A DNA stretch of 64,000 nt from Mytilus trossulus. Lineage: Eukaryota; Mollusca; Bivalvia; Mytilida; Mytilidae. The DNA is taken from contig NC_086383.1 in the NCBI RefSeq assembly GCF_036588685.1, positions 47,760,448 to 47,824,447 on the forward strand, in the 5' to 3' direction. A program made the translations under genes and the position numbers. Of this stretch, positions 34,763-46,327 are shown in pieces; positions within the stretch are counted from its first letter, which is position 1; each line of letters opens with the position of its first letter. The notes below the pieces were generated by a model. The model searched no databases. It was not told the origin of the DNA and worked only from the letters and a program-made list of their open reading frames with translations.

Positions 34763-35785
34763 TGTGATAATATTTCTTAATGACCGTGCATGTTAAAAAT
34801 GAAATAAATTAATTACATTCACTGAATTTATAATTATGGTGTTGATTTATTCGTGTTTGTCATACACGACATAATAGTGTGTAATGCGTTGGACAACGGG
34901 CAAATAATGAAAACCATTCAATGCAAAATTTATACACCACAAATATTTAAAGAAAAATGATAATATAATATGACAGTAATAAGGTATTTTGTTTATAATT
35001 CATAAACAATTGGAAAATTATATGAAAACTCTTAAATCATTTTATTAGAGTATTCCGATTGCACATTATAAAGCATTCTAGACGACAATCAAATGATGAA
35101 TGTTCTACCTTAATGTCAGCTAAAAAGTGAACTGTGTTTCAATGCCATTTGTGTGTGTTTGTATGTTTGTGTGTGTGCAATCACACCTTTTCCCAAAACA
35201 ACTGAAAAGAATGATTGGGTTAAAGACGAATTATATTGACGAATCTACCTATTTAAAGTTATTGTTTATTTGTTCTCGTCCTGAATATTTTTGAAACATT
35301 TGCACTCTGCAGTAAGCAAACAACTATCAATCGATCAATAGCAAATAAAACGTATTATAAGAGACTCTATAAAAAGCACGTGCCCTTATCTCAGTCTATG
35401 CGTTTCTTCAATAATGAGCACTCTCAAACATTATAGACTATAATATAATTCTTAGATAAAATCCGATTTTTTTGACTGAAAATGTTTTGTTGTTTACAGA
35501 TTATCTTCTTTGTTGACTTGTCTTGCTGATTTATTTTTCTATTTTTACATACTATCTCATTTATAGCTCTCGTGAAAATAGGAAAAACACCCCCCAAAAA
35601 TGGTTAAAATCGTCATTTCAATGCAACAATTTCCATAAAGAGCCGTTTGGCAACTTATAGCCATGTCAGCTTATTTTTATATCATATTTGATATATAATC
35701 TTTATTGCAAAATTACACCCACAAGGGCCAAGCAATACACACAAACAAATATACATTTTAAATACAATGCAATACAATGAAATAC

Positions 35786-35990
35786 TACGGAAGCGTATTA
35801 GCGCCACACATTTTTTTTTTGGATTTTTCTTCCTATGTTTGCGTTAAACGCAAACCTTTGCGTTATAACGCAAACATTTGCGTTTAACGCAAACCTTTTG
35901 CGTTATAACGCGTTTACCTTTGCGATATAACGCAAACCTTTGCGTTGTAACGCAAACCTTTGCGATATAAGGTTTGCGTTATACGTAGCT
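35786..35990 (+). mobile_element. Partial foldback-type element with palindromic GCGTTATAACGC repeats
   Basis: The left end TACGGAAGCGTATTAG is identical to the ends of the 44270-45622 element. A T-run follows, then short palindromic words (gcgttaaacgc, gcgttataacgc) separated by aaaccttt at 35838-35985. No right inverted end is found, so it is truncated or one-ended. Confidence 0.65.
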
Positions 35991-36339
35991 TCGTTTCGTG
36001 TGTATTTGAGTCTAAACGCCAACTTATGATTTATCGAGTTGACCTCTATAGTCATTTGATGACCATATAAGCGATATAAACATTAATATTAGTGGGAGAT
36101 ATTATGGACATAATTGTACAAACCGTGATACAAGCATGAAATTTGGTATAAAGGACGACTAAATGATACTAAAAAAAATCCGCTGCTGGCCATAAAAAAA
36201 AATCATTTTTTCAAGATGGCCACCACTCATTTTTCTAAATGGCGTCATTACAAATTTACAATACTGCGTTTATCCTTTGAAAGTTGTGTTATACATAAAA
36301 TCTGATGTAAGTTTTGATAAAAAGTAGATAACAGATCAT

Positions 36340-37350
36340 AAAATTGAGAATGTAAATGGGGAATGTGGCAAAGAGACATCAACCCGACCAAATACAAAAA
36401 CAACAGCAAAAAGTCACCAACAGGTCTTCAATGTAGCGAGAAATTCCCGCACCCGGAGGCATCCTTCAGCTGGCCCCATAACAAATATATACTAGTTCAG
36501 TGATAATGAACGCCATTCTAATTTCCAAATTGTACACAAGAAACTAAAATTAAAATAATACAAGACTAACAAAGGCCAGAGGCTCCTGACTTGGGACAGG
36601 CGCAAAAATGCGGCGGGGTTAAACATGTTTGTGAGATCTCAACCCTCCCCCTATACCTCTAACCAATGTAGAAAAGTAAACGCATAACAATACGCACATT
36701 AAAATTCAGTTCAAGAGAAGTCCGAGTCTGATTTCAGAAGATGACTTGTAACCAAAGAAAATAAACAAAATGATAATAATACATAAATAACAACAGACTA
36801 CTAGCAGTTAACTGACATGCCAGCTCCAGACTTCAATTAAACTGACTGAAAGATTGTGATTTCATCATATGAACATCAGGCACAATCCTTCCCGTTAGGG
36901 GTTTAGTATCATACCATCATAACTTATATGAGAAGAACATAACCCGTGTCATGCCAACAACTGTTTTTAGAATAAACGTGGTTAGTTCCGACGCAAAGAC
37001 CTTATCAGTGACTCAATATTAACGCCAAAATATGCAATCTTTAATGACTTGACAACAGTATCGTAATTATATCCCTTCTTAATAAGTCTATTCAAAGGTT
37101 TTGTAAGTTTCTGAGGTGAATACTGACATCTTTCTGCTTTATAAAGAATATTTCCATAAAAAAATTGGATGTGAAATACCTGAACGTATAAGAAGTCTGC
37201 ATGTTGAGCTATATTTACGAATGATGTCTTTATACCGATGATAAAATTTAGTAAATGTTTTGACTAGTTTGTGATATCGAAAACCCTGGTGTAATAATTT
37301 TTCAGTAATACATAAATTTCTCTAAAACATTGTTACATACACGAGCTGTC
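36340..37350 (-). mobile_element. Retroelement 3' end (repeat B) with decayed RT-type C-terminus
   Basis: Read on the minus strand, the first third translates with interruptions into words such as GFRYHKLVKTFTKFYHRYKD and GISHPIF, which I associate with the C-terminus of bivalve reverse-transcriptase elements. The rest is the long conserved untranslated tail, ending ...cccatttacattctcaattt. Stops and frame changes show that it is dead. Partial copies lie at 52630-52840 (minus) and 54310-54620 (plus-read). The class (LINE or Penelope-like) is unsure. Confidence 0.6.
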
Positions 37351-37649
37351 GACTAGACAATAAATAAATATATAGATATAAATAGATTAAGCAAACACGC
37401 GCTGTTGAATTATTCTAGGTCTATTTAATTTCATATAAAAAATAAATGTTTATCATCGTTTTTACCTGTATTAGAATGTTTATTTGTGGATCGAATCAGT
37501 CAATCAAATGATTTACATTTGTTTCACTTTCAATGTTGACATTGTTTTCAATATTTTGACTATTTTATTTATTGTGTCTGTTTAGTAAACGCATCAATGT
37601 AAATATAACGGAATTTGACGAGACTGTAATCGAAGTGAGAGGGTTAGCG

Positions 37650-37830
37650 CTATAAAACCAGGTTTAATCCACCATTTTCTACATTTGAAAATGCCTGTAC
37701 CAAGTCAGGAATATGACAATTCTTGTCCATTCGTTTTTTATGCGTTTTGTTATTTGATTTTTGCCATGTGATTATGGACTTTCCGAATTGATTTCCCTCT
37801 AAGTTCAGTATTTTTGTGATTTTACTTTTC
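37650..37830 (-). repeat. Dispersed mussel repeat C, inverted copy
   Basis: It contains tgcctgtaccaagtcaggaa, gtccattcgttttttatgcg and gattatggactttccgaatt, the clearest reverse-strand form of this family in the window. Confidence 0.7.
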
Positions 37831-38209
37831 TCTTTAAATAACTTTACACATGCAATTCACGTGTAATCTATCCCAAGCTAAGGGGTCAAGAATTTCACAT
37901 GAACAAGGATTCAATGAGGTCGAATTATTCATTGCAAGTGAATAGTTCATAATCAATTTTTTTTTGCTTATTTTTACAAAATTGAACCTTATTGGCTTCT
38001 AAAAAGGAATTATTATTTCACTATTTCTATTTCATTACTGGTTGAGCCAAAACAAAATAATATATTAGGTTTTTCATATATCTCGTAGCTAGTGAGTGCC
38101 CTTTTAAAAGGTACATTGATATTAGAGTAATTTTCTGGGTTTATCTTCATATCTTTAAAAAAAAAATCTGCATATGAGTACCAAGAATACATTCATGCGG
38201 AATGTAAAG

Positions 38210-38720
38210 TTATGTTTGTTCACTTTGTAGAGATTCTGTAACCAGGGGATTATTATCATTACAGTTTATTCTGTAAAAGTACATGAGTGTTTGAGTTTTT
38301 ATATAAGAGTCCAAAGTAGATCTGCCTAATTCTGATCTAGCACCTATGTTAGTGGCTGTATTTTTCAGTCCTAATACTGCTTTACAAAATTTTGAATGAA
38401 CCTTCTCAAAAGGATATTTTTCTGCTAATGCAAGAGTAGCACAAAAAGTATTGATTACAGCAGGTCTAGTAGATGCCCTAAAAGTTGACTGAAAATTATC
38501 CATAAACCAAATTTCAGAGTTGTATGTCAAAATAGGTCTTATAAGAGTATCAAATAATTTACATGACATATTAGTGGGAACAAAAATTAAATTTGACAAT
38601 AAAAATAAAACTTTAATGCCTTTTTTTAGACAGGTCTTCAGTAGTTTTTTGTAAAATTTCCCCTATAGTTAATAATATTCCCTAGAAAATTAAAGGAGTT
38701 GAGTGACAATTATACTCATG
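38210..38720 (-). pseudogene. LINE reverse-transcriptase C-terminal fragment
   Basis: The minus strand has an open stretch of 129 codons with LFDTLIRPILTYNSEIW, FEKVHSKFCKAVLGLKNTAT and ARSELGR. These are typical of the thumb/C-terminal part of CR1/L2/jockey-type LINE reverse transcriptases, which carry the LPILLYGSEVW and VHLKFCK-type blocks. Upstream (38600-38720) the homology continues (GNIINYRGNFTKNY) but is broken by stops. No catalytic YADD box or endonuclease is present, so it is a dead 5'-truncated copy. Confidence 0.8.
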
Positions 38721-38935
38721 TTTGCTAAAGCTTGGGGAGGCTGGATCATCGGACGATTTTTTTAAAACTAAATACCCAATGGATGATTGAGGATATACAG
38801 TTTTGTTTTATTTGGTCCTTTTGTACTAGTATCAGAGGAGAAGATTATCCAAAAGTCAACGAACGACAGACAACTTATTCACATTAATAGAAATAGCCAA
38901 ACTAGCGCTTTAGACAAGGTGAGCTAAAATTGATT
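38720..38935 (+). mobile_element. Pearl/HINE-like element, 3' end fragment
   Basis: It contains atcagaggagaagattatcc, aaaagtcaacgaacgacaga and the end caaggtgagctaaaattg, parallel to the right end of copy 1 but with the microsatellite almost lost. Confidence 0.5.
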
Positions 38936-38964
38936 AACTGGCAACATGGATAGAATATAAGTTA

Positions 38965-39115
38965 ATAAGTATAATTCCCTCAGTTTTAGTTTGCAACACG
39001 GATTTGTTTTTTTTTCTATCGATTTATGAGTTTCGAATAGTCGCATAGTCAGCTATAAAAGGCCCCGATAAGACAATGTAAAACTATTCAAACGAGAAAA
39101 CTAACGGCCTTTTTT
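38965..39115. repeat. Joined fragments of repeat C (inverted) and repeat E
   Basis: Repeat C (ctcagttttagtttgcaaca, ctatcgatttatgagtttcg) runs directly into repeat E (tcgcatagtcagctataaaa, then ttcaaacgagaaaactaacg). Confidence 0.55.
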
Positions 39116-40699
39116 TATATACTGTTGCCTTTAAACGCAATTGTGTTAGGCGTTCCAGAAAATATTTTTTTCCCCGTAAAAATGAAATTTCTAGAACTAC
39201 ACATGCTGTTCAAGACAATATGTACAAAAATGAATAGAAATTCAAAACAAGAGAAGGGGCTTGATTTATTTTGTTATACCATGGTTGTAGCATCAAATGT
39301 TTTAATGATTATTCACGGAATGCTTTTTTTTATTTCATAGGTTTGTAAAAAGCGTTGATTGTGCGCAGAATTTTTGTATGAAATGTTTAATAAAGATTTG
39401 CGGTTACACTTAAAAATAATAATTACACTATATATGCCATGTTCATTGCTGTGACGTCACGCGACTAATTGCAAAAGCGTATATTTGGCTCTCTTGTGTA
39501 GGTAATGTATACAGTCACATATGTCGTTAACCTGTCATGTAATTATTATATGTAATAAAAACTAACAAATGAACGATTGTCGTAAACTTGCTGAGCACTA
39601 TGAAAAGTTCACATCAAATATGATAAACCAAAAAACACGAGAGTAACCATTTGTTTTTGCCCTGAAAAGTTAGTGTTGTAAATGTAAGCATATACATGAA
39701 GTAAAGACTACGATTGTTTTATGACTATGAAGGGATTTCGTAATAAGCAAATTCATATAACTATCATCATATCATTCTCTTTCACGAGTCTGCATTTGTT
39801 AATATTATATATAGATACAATTCATTAATCTCTTTTGCCTTAAAGACGATTTTAGAGCAATGAAAAGGGCAATCAAAGTACATGCATACTTTTAAATAAA
39901 ATTATTTTCTTTGCGGATTTTTACTTGAACTTTGTCACACATCCGTATTTTTCCAAGGATAACTCACTTTTCATATCTAAACCAGAAACATTCTCTGTTA
40001 AAAACTGATGAATTTTTATTACTATTACTTCCGTTTATGTTCATTCTAAAAAAGATAATCATGATAATTCCAGATAAAATATATATACATTATGTCCTTT
40101 TCCTTATTAAGTCCATTTGTGTAATTAATTCGTTTTAATGTTGTAATTAATTATTGTGTTATATTTATGTCTGCAAGTATTTTATGAATACCGTTTATAT
40201 CACGGTATATATATTTCGTGAATGTACATTTTTCTTAATTTGAAAGCAAATGTCTTTTTTTTAAACATGTGTATGAATATAATGACTTTATAATTTAAAA
40301 ATATAGATATCAAAACTTTTCAGTGACCCAAAGCAGTAAAGATGTGAAAGTGATACGTACATTGCACTTTATATATATATATATATACAGAATTAAACTG
40401 CAATATAACAAACATAAGTATAAAGCCCTTCTCAAATGATTTCTATTGTTTGTTTTTGCACTTTCCCGGGTTATGTTATGTGAACTACTTAGAGCAACCG
40501 ACCACCGGTATCAAAAAATGGAAGAACAGTCTTAAAAATCTGTATAAATCCATTTGTTATTTTTTCCAAAACTTGGACAAGTATACATATCTGTCACGAA
40601 TAAACGATTTATTGATTGTTTTTAACGTTTAGTGGCAAATTTTTCATGCATGTTCAAGACGAAAAAAAAACCCAAACAATAAACATAGTAGGTTGGATC

Positions 40700-41663
40700 T
40701 ATATTAGAGGTAGGTCTGTTTGAAAGTATGAGGAAATTTGGTTTGCCACTGGAAAAAAAGGGTACTATAGTTTTGTAATGTTTTTTGGTCGTTAAGGTTA
40801 CAGTTGACTAGAATCTTAGTGTAGAAAGAGTTACACTGATTTAGACGTTTGGCGGGAAAATTAGTGACCGGGTCGAAAGTTCTAGGGGTGATCATAAGGG
40901 ACTCTCTATGCGCCATAAGGGTAACATATAGGGAACACCCTATCAAGGAAATAGTGGTATAAACCACGGGTAGATAAGAGAGTGAGTGAGAAACGGCACT
41001 AGAGGCTGTCGGTTGGCTGTCGATGAGCCGTCATCAGTCAACAGAGCGTACGTTAGTTATAATAAGACGCTTCATATACGTTAGTTATAATAAGACGCTA
41101 GTCGAGCTTTAATATTTAGGAGACACTTTGTACTGGGTACAAGTGAACGTACAGGTTGATCGGATTGACAAGGCAGACTGTCCCACTCGGAGGACAATCT
41201 GTACTTGCTCGCCTTGTTTGGTAGTGACAGACTGTCCAACTCGGAGGACAAGTTGTACCAGACCGCTCTGTCTTGTATTGACAGGCTGTCCAATGTCTTA
41301 TAGTGACATAACGTCCCATTAGGAGGACAGGCTGTTATATTGTATAAACTTGTATATATAAGAGTTCATACTTACTTTGTATCGGCAAAGAGCCCGTATA
41401 TATGTTTTGTTTAATTGTGCATAACGTAGATAGTTGTAGTTTTTAGTTTTGACGTATTGTTTGTGGACAACTTGGATCCAAGTATTGACTGGAACGGACG
41501 TTTGGGGTATAAACGCCTGGTTACACCCGGACGCGTCCTTCAGCTGGTTACACGTTACAGTTTATTGGATGGGGTCAGACATTTTGCCTTGCAACAGTTC
41601 ACACCCAGAACCATCAAGGCGTTGTTGCTTGAATTCGTAACAGATGACATGATTCTTTACTAA
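40700..41663 (+). other. Compositionally distinct segment with a 68-codon ORF; unclassified
   Basis: This stretch is GC-richer than its flanks. It has a duplicated block (cgttagttataataagacgc at about 41050 and 41078). Imprecise repeats of actgtcc-actcggaggacaa lie at 41165-41335, and a TATA-like tatatataag near 41353. Downstream is an ORF at 41457-41663 beginning MFVDNLDPSIDWNGRLGYKR. I do not recognise the peptide. It resembles the regulatory end plus first codons of a transposable element more than a host gene, but this is inference. Confidence 0.35.
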
Positions 41664-41834
41664 GTTGTTATTGACTTTCAACTAGCTGTCGACAACTGGG
41701 AGTACTATCATATCTCTGATTAGTGTTTTTTGTTGCTGTTGTTAGGGATGAGTGATTGATAAATACCCTGCCAAGTCCGGTCTGTGTTTTTGTTTGATGC
41801 TTTTTTCTGTTTAAATCGATCCGATGACTTAATA

Positions 41835-42040
41835 GATATAAGAAGATATGGTATGAGTGTTAATGAGACAACTCTCAATCCAAGTCATAATTTATAAAAG
41901 TAATCAATTATAGGTCAAAGTACAGTCTTCAACATGGAGCCTTCTTGGGTCACACCGAACAACAAGCAATAAAGGGGCACAACATGTAAACCATTCAAAC
42001 GGGCAAACAAACGGTCTAATCTGTTTAAGCGTTTTTAAAC
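41835..42040 (+). repeat. SINE-like mussel repeat E, near-complete copy
   Basis: It runs agaagatatggtatgagtgt, aatgagacaactctcaatcc, gtacagtcttcaacatggag and aaccattcaaacgggcaaac, the family order seen at 13015-13200. Confidence 0.7.
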
Positions 42041-42243
42041 TGATAAATATAGTTTTTTCTCATGTTGTGTTGTTACACCACTGTCCATGGTTAGGTGCGG
42101 TTGGGCGCTCACAAACATATTTTACCCCGCCATATTTGTAATGTACATGTCCAAAGTCAGAACCATATAGTTCAGTGGTTGTCGTTGGTTCATGTCTAGC
42201 TGTCATAATTGTTTTACCTATCATTGCTAATATCATCCACTTA

Positions 42244-42391
42244 GGAGATAAATGTATTGTATTTTAAGCTCCGACGGGGGGATTTGATGATCGCAAATTA
42301 AGTTTACTGGCGGAGACAGTAAACGGGTATTTGCGACCATCAAATCCCCAATTGATGCCATCGGAGTTGAAAATACAATATAGTTATCTCC
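42244..42391. repeat. 148-bp foldback MITE
   Basis: The left arm, ggagataaatgtattgtatt through ctccgacgg, is mirrored by the right arm, ccatcggagttgaaaataca followed by atatagttatctcc. A nearer inner pair, gtttactg and cagtaaac, flanks the loop gcggaga. Confidence 0.75.
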
Positions 42392-42843
42392 ATTCTATTG
42401 AAAGTGACAGAAAACAACGTTAAAACATCTATTTTAAATGTCATATGCCGTCTGCGCTTGCGCGTATGTCCCATAACATCAAGTGTCAATTGATGCCATG
42501 TAAATAAGTGACGTTATCCAATCAAAATGAACGTTACAAACGTTGTTGCATTAGACTGCATTTTAACTTGTTGTCTCATTGGAAAAAATAAAATCTCATT
42601 TTGGAATGCAACTCGATATTTGTCAGCCAATCAAATTAAGAATTCTTTTGCTACTATAGTCAGTAATTTATACATTTGATCTCTTTTTTATATAAAGATC
42701 TACCAAACAATGATTGATTAATATGTATATTCGATGATGCAAACACTGAGTGCGCGTAGGTTTTTTTTCACAATAATAATAATAATAATAAAAAAGGCTT
42801 TTTGTCAACATAAATATTTGTTGTGTCTGGGTGTATCTGAGTT

Positions 42844-42849
42844 TTTATT
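42844..42849 (-). terminator. Polyadenylation signal of the 318-residue protein gene
   Basis: AATAAA on the minus strand (tttatt on plus), 60 bp past the TAA at 42909. Confidence 0.65.
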
Positions 42850-42908
42850 CTATAATACTCTTCTTGTTTCCTAAAATTATATATTTTTTTTCGCAAAATA
42901 GCGAAAGC

Positions 42909-43865
42909 TTACATTTGATGTGAAATATATGTAGATTTGGGGGTAATCCCAATATGACCAAAAGAATGTTTACGTTTAGGTTCTCTTAAGTTTAAATCGT
43001 CACTGCCGTAATCAGAGAGAAGTTCAGGAGTTCTTGGACGCGGAACATGATCCTCAACTTTCAATCCCTTTGCTTTCGCTTCCTCAGCTTTTTGCAGTAT
43101 TTCAATAAAACTCATGTGTCCTGCAGATGTCATTCTATTGCTTTCTGCTAATGAACTATTAACTCCACCTTTATGAGGCGTGTTTGCACTTTCTGCTAAT
43201 GAACTGTTTACTCCACTTTTGTAAGGTGTGTTTGCAGACATTTGATTTGACCGATGAGTTTCAGAGAAAACAGACTCTGTTTTTCTGTCATATCGAGATG
43301 TAAATGTGTTAAGCTTTGAATCAGTTCTGAGTTCATTTCTTGGCGTAGTACTGTCTTGGTATTTGTTCCCTGGAAGTGGCACTCTAAGTCTTTCGTTGTT
43401 TACATTTTCGATTAAGCTATCGTCGTTAATTGGTTTGACTCGTGCTGCTCTTGCTGCATTCCGACGCTGTGCCTCTTTTGCAAGAGAATACACACTTCTA
43501 TCAGAAAGAGATTTGAATGTAGAATTGTTTGTAATCTCTCGTGGTGTGCTATTTTTATGTTGTGCTTTTATTGTATATGACGATTTTCCATGGACACTAT
43601 AGGACGCGATATGATTGGTGGAAATGGAATGTCGTGGTGACGTCGAAGTCATCTTAGAGCGTATTATCTGTGCTTCTTTTCCCAAGTCTTTCAATATCAT
43701 TCGTTGTGCTTTGTCAAACATTTTCATCTGACCGTCAAGTCTATTATTAGCTCTGTTGTTATTACGTAGTACACCATCGTTATACTCCGATCGAATGATT
43801 GCGTCACCATGACGTAATTTAAGTCGGTTTGGTTTCTCGTTAATTTTCACTTTATCAGAATACAT
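42909..43865 (-). CDS. Uncharacterised 318-residue basic, disordered protein
   Basis: A full ORF from ATG 43865 to TAA 42909. An in-frame stop lies just upstream of the ATG, so the N-terminus is complete. An AATAAA follows 60 bp after the stop. The protein is rich in Ser, Arg, Lys and Asn, with no signal peptide or membrane helix. FDKAQRMILKDLGKEAQII may form a helix, as may FIEILQKAEEAKAKGLKVED. A 15-residue repeat, NTPYKSGVNSSLAES then NTPHKGGVNSSLAES, lies in the middle. The C-terminal part has PRPRTPELLSDYGSDDLNL. I do not recognise the family. The motif SDYGS recurs in the gene fragment at 61592-62997, which may be a relative. It is probably an intracellular scaffold or cytoskeletal protein, but that is a guess. 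Confidence 0.8.
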   Translation of the reverse strand: MYSDKVKINEKPNRLKLRHGDAIIRSEYNDGVLRNNNRANNRLDGQMKMFDKAQRMILKDLGKEAQIIRSKMTSTSPRHSISTNHIASYSVHGKSSYTIKAQHKNSTPREITNNSTFKSLSDRSVYSLAKEAQRRNAARAARVKPINDDSLIENVNNERLRVPLPGNKYQDSTTPRNELRTDSKLNTFTSRYDRKTESVFSETHRSNQMSANTPYKSGVNSSLAESANTPHKGGVNSSLAESNRMTSAGHMSFIEILQKAEEAKAKGLKVEDHVPRPRTPELLSDYGSDDLNLREPKRKHSFGHIGITPKSTYISHQM

Positions 43866-43891
43866 TATGTTGTTTTAACACAATTACTCAT
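43865..43891 (-). promoter_or_regulatory. Upstream ORF in the leader, overlapping the start codon (TAATG)
   Basis: A 3' splice site (tttttttgtag|ATG) is followed at once by an eight-codon ORF, MSNCVKTT, whose TAA shares its last A with the ATG of the 318-residue ORF. If the leader is spliced there, ribosomes would reach the main ORF by reinitiation or leaky scanning, suggesting translational control. Confidence 0.5.
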
Positions 43892-44269
43892 CTACAAAAA
43901 AATAAGAAAAAAAAATGTTAATACAATTTGTATATAATACTGCAGAAGAATTGTAAAATTCAATTTAATCATTGTATGAAGATCTCTGAAAAGTATCAAA
44001 TGTTCAACATCTCAATGAGTTACCATACTCTTCTGTTGTTTTTGTTATTAATGTTTTATTTGTTACTTTATTTTGTATGAGGTTCCGTGCTGATTTCAAT
44101 AAAAAAAAATCAAATTAATCGAATTTCTGATTATCTTCTTGACGCAAGTCGTTTCTTTTCAAACATCGTTTAATCCATTTAATGAAATTGCTTTTTGTGT
44201 GAGTAGGGTTGCTTTTGTTTATGTTTAATATTCTCTGGAAGTATCTGAACAACAAATTTTATCGTTTTT

Positions 44270-45622
44270 ATACGGAAGCGTATTAGGGACATAGAAAAAA
44301 TAAAATTGGCAGCTGTGAACTTTATTTCAAAGTCGAAATTTTGACATTTCAAATCTCAAAATTTCGACTTTAACTCGAAATTTTAACTTTTCTTATTTTG
44401 AAATTTTGACTTTCTAAAATCTTGAAATTTCAACTTTTTTAAAACTCGAAATTTCGACTTCCTTTAAACTCAAAATTTCGACTTTTTTAAACTCGAAATT
44501 TCGACTTTTTCTAACACGAAATTTTGACTTCTTTTAAACTCAAAATTTCGACTTCTTTTAAACTTAAAATTTCAACTTTTCCTCAGTATTTATACGTTTG
44601 CGATTACCACATTCACAGTCATTTATATCAGCGAGGCGGAGAGCCATATACATCATAACATTCATAAGCATATTTTAATAAACTAAACCATTTTAAAGAG
44701 GTTATTTTAGGTAGAAAATCTTGTTCTTGCCGAAGAATAAATAAAATATGTTTCATGTTCAAATACATGTTTCAAGTCAGGACTTTAGATATGTGTATCA
44801 AGAAAACCCCGCTATTCCGACACACCTATATTACGACATACTTTTATTCAACAGTATACTATATAAAGCCTTTGAAACTGTGATGCTTAATGTCCTCAGA
44901 TCTGACGATCCAATGATAGTGTCGTGGAAACTTAAACATGGAATATGGGGGGGGGGGGGGGTTCTGTCGACATGCATATTCTTCACGAATGTTTATTCAA
45001 TATTAAATGCTAATCCATATCTTATTTTAAGAACAAATCCAATTTCTGAATATAAATTGCCAAAATGTGTGGATGACCCTTTAATAATTTGCGTCCATGT
45101 CTACTCCTTCTAACATTGTGTTTGAATAGTAACATCAAAGTTTTAAAAATGCTTAGAAAAAGAAAAAAAATCGTGATTTCAACAGTCGAAATTTTGAGAT
45201 CAAAGTCGAAATTTTGAGTTTACAAAAAGTCGAAATTTCGAGTTTGAAATAAGTCGAAATTTCGAATTTAAAATAAGTCGAAATTTCGAGTTAAGAATAA
45301 GTTGAAATTTCGAGTGTTAAATAAGTCGAAATTTCGAGTTATAAATAAGTCGAAATTTCGAGTTTCAAGGGGAAATTTCGACTTTTTATAAGTTGAAATT
45401 TCAAGTTTCAAACAAGTCAAAATTTCGACTTTTCAAAAAGTCGAAATTTCATGATTTTAAAAAGTCAAAATTTCAAGTTTAAGTCAAAATTTCGGGGTTT
45501 GAAAAGTCAAAATTTCAAGTTAAAGTCAAATTTTCGAGATTTGAAAAGTCAAAATTTCGACTTTGAAAAAAAAAGTTCACTGCCAATTTTATTTTGTCTA
45601 TGTCCCTAATACGCTTCCGTAT
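44270..45622. mobile_element. 1.35-kb foldback element with palindromic TCGAAATTTCGA satellite arms
   Basis: The terminal inverted repeats are ATACGGAAGCGTATTAGGGA and TCCCTAATACGCTTCCGTAT, extending through catagaaaaaataaaattgg and its mirror. The left arm (44325-44580) is a head-to-tail run of about 20-24 bp units built on aactcgaaatttcgactt. The right arm (45165-45570) is built of similar units on aagtcgaaatttcgagtt. The 580-bp centre is unique. Possible TTTT duplications flank it. No transposase ORF is seen. It is read as a Foldback/MITE-type element. Confidence 0.8.
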
Positions 45623-45929
45623 TTTTATGTACGTTTGATGTGCCCTAATCGGTTTAAACCGATTTAAACTTCAATTGTTCAATTACATGTTGTAAAACAT
45701 ACTTAATGAGTTGCTTTTGACGTATTAGATTTGAAAAGGTGAAGACATTTATTCTACCAAAAGAGTGTAAATAATCTATTGATATCATAGTAAACAAAAC
45801 AGGTCCTACAGAGTCAACGTTGACTGTCTAATCTAACAAAGTGATGTGTGTCTATCAAACATACTTCATCAAAGTATTCTCAGAAATCTGTCTTTTACTT
45901 TTGATTAAAGGTGAAGCATCAAATGATAC

Positions 45930-46327
45930 TTAAGGATGTTCGCTACTCTGTTTAAAAATAACAAGCTTTTTAAAAGACCGTTATGAATTGAAAGTATGTA
46001 AATAAAGAAACTAAAAAAGCAGAAAAGAATGGAAGGTTCGTGCGCTTGTTTTCGAGATATAAGCCGTTAAAAGTTTGGCGGGAAATAATTCTCTCTAGAT
46101 TTTTCTTTCACTTAACATTGGCACTTTTTTTGTTTAAAAAACTATGAAAAAATAACAGGGATTTCATAAGATTTTGAAATATGGCTTTTTAAATAATATG
46201 TAATGAAAATATGAAAAGAAAAGAAGGGGTTAGTAGGCAATTTTTTTTAATGTTAATACATGGATAAAACCAGAGGATTCCGAAAATCTGGCAAAAATTC
46301 AAAAAGTAGAGGAGCAAACATCCTTAA
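45930..46327 (+). mobile_element. TTAA-flanked MITE, copy 1
   Basis: The ends are GGATGTTCGCT on the left and AGCAAACATCC on the right, with TTAA at 45930-45933 and 46324-46327. The interior is 390 bp without coding. The same family, inverted and decayed, lies at 55030-55425. Confidence 0.8.

Larger units (their letters stand above)
34763..42908. other. Gene-poor interval with retroelement remains
   Basis: No intact host gene is supported here. The listed repeats occupy 35786-35990, 36340-37350, 37650-39115 and 41835-42391. The intervals 34.8-35.78 kb and 39.1-40.7 kb show only AT-rich sequence with a (TA)n run near 40370-40386. 40.7-41.7 kb has a distinct, GC-richer composition (see separate entry). 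Confidence 0.55.

Noticed and set aside
39125-39340. 71-residue plus-strand ORF with a hydrophobic end
   Set aside because: It follows directly on repeat fragments, has no splice sites or homology that I can see, and its length is expected by chance.
41128-41322. Overlapping Cys- and Ser-rich ORFs on both strands
   Set aside because: They derive from imprecise repeats of the cggaggaca block and open in several frames at once.
43306-43602. 98-residue plus-strand ORF
   Set aside because: It is a shadow on the opposite strand of the 318-residue protein.
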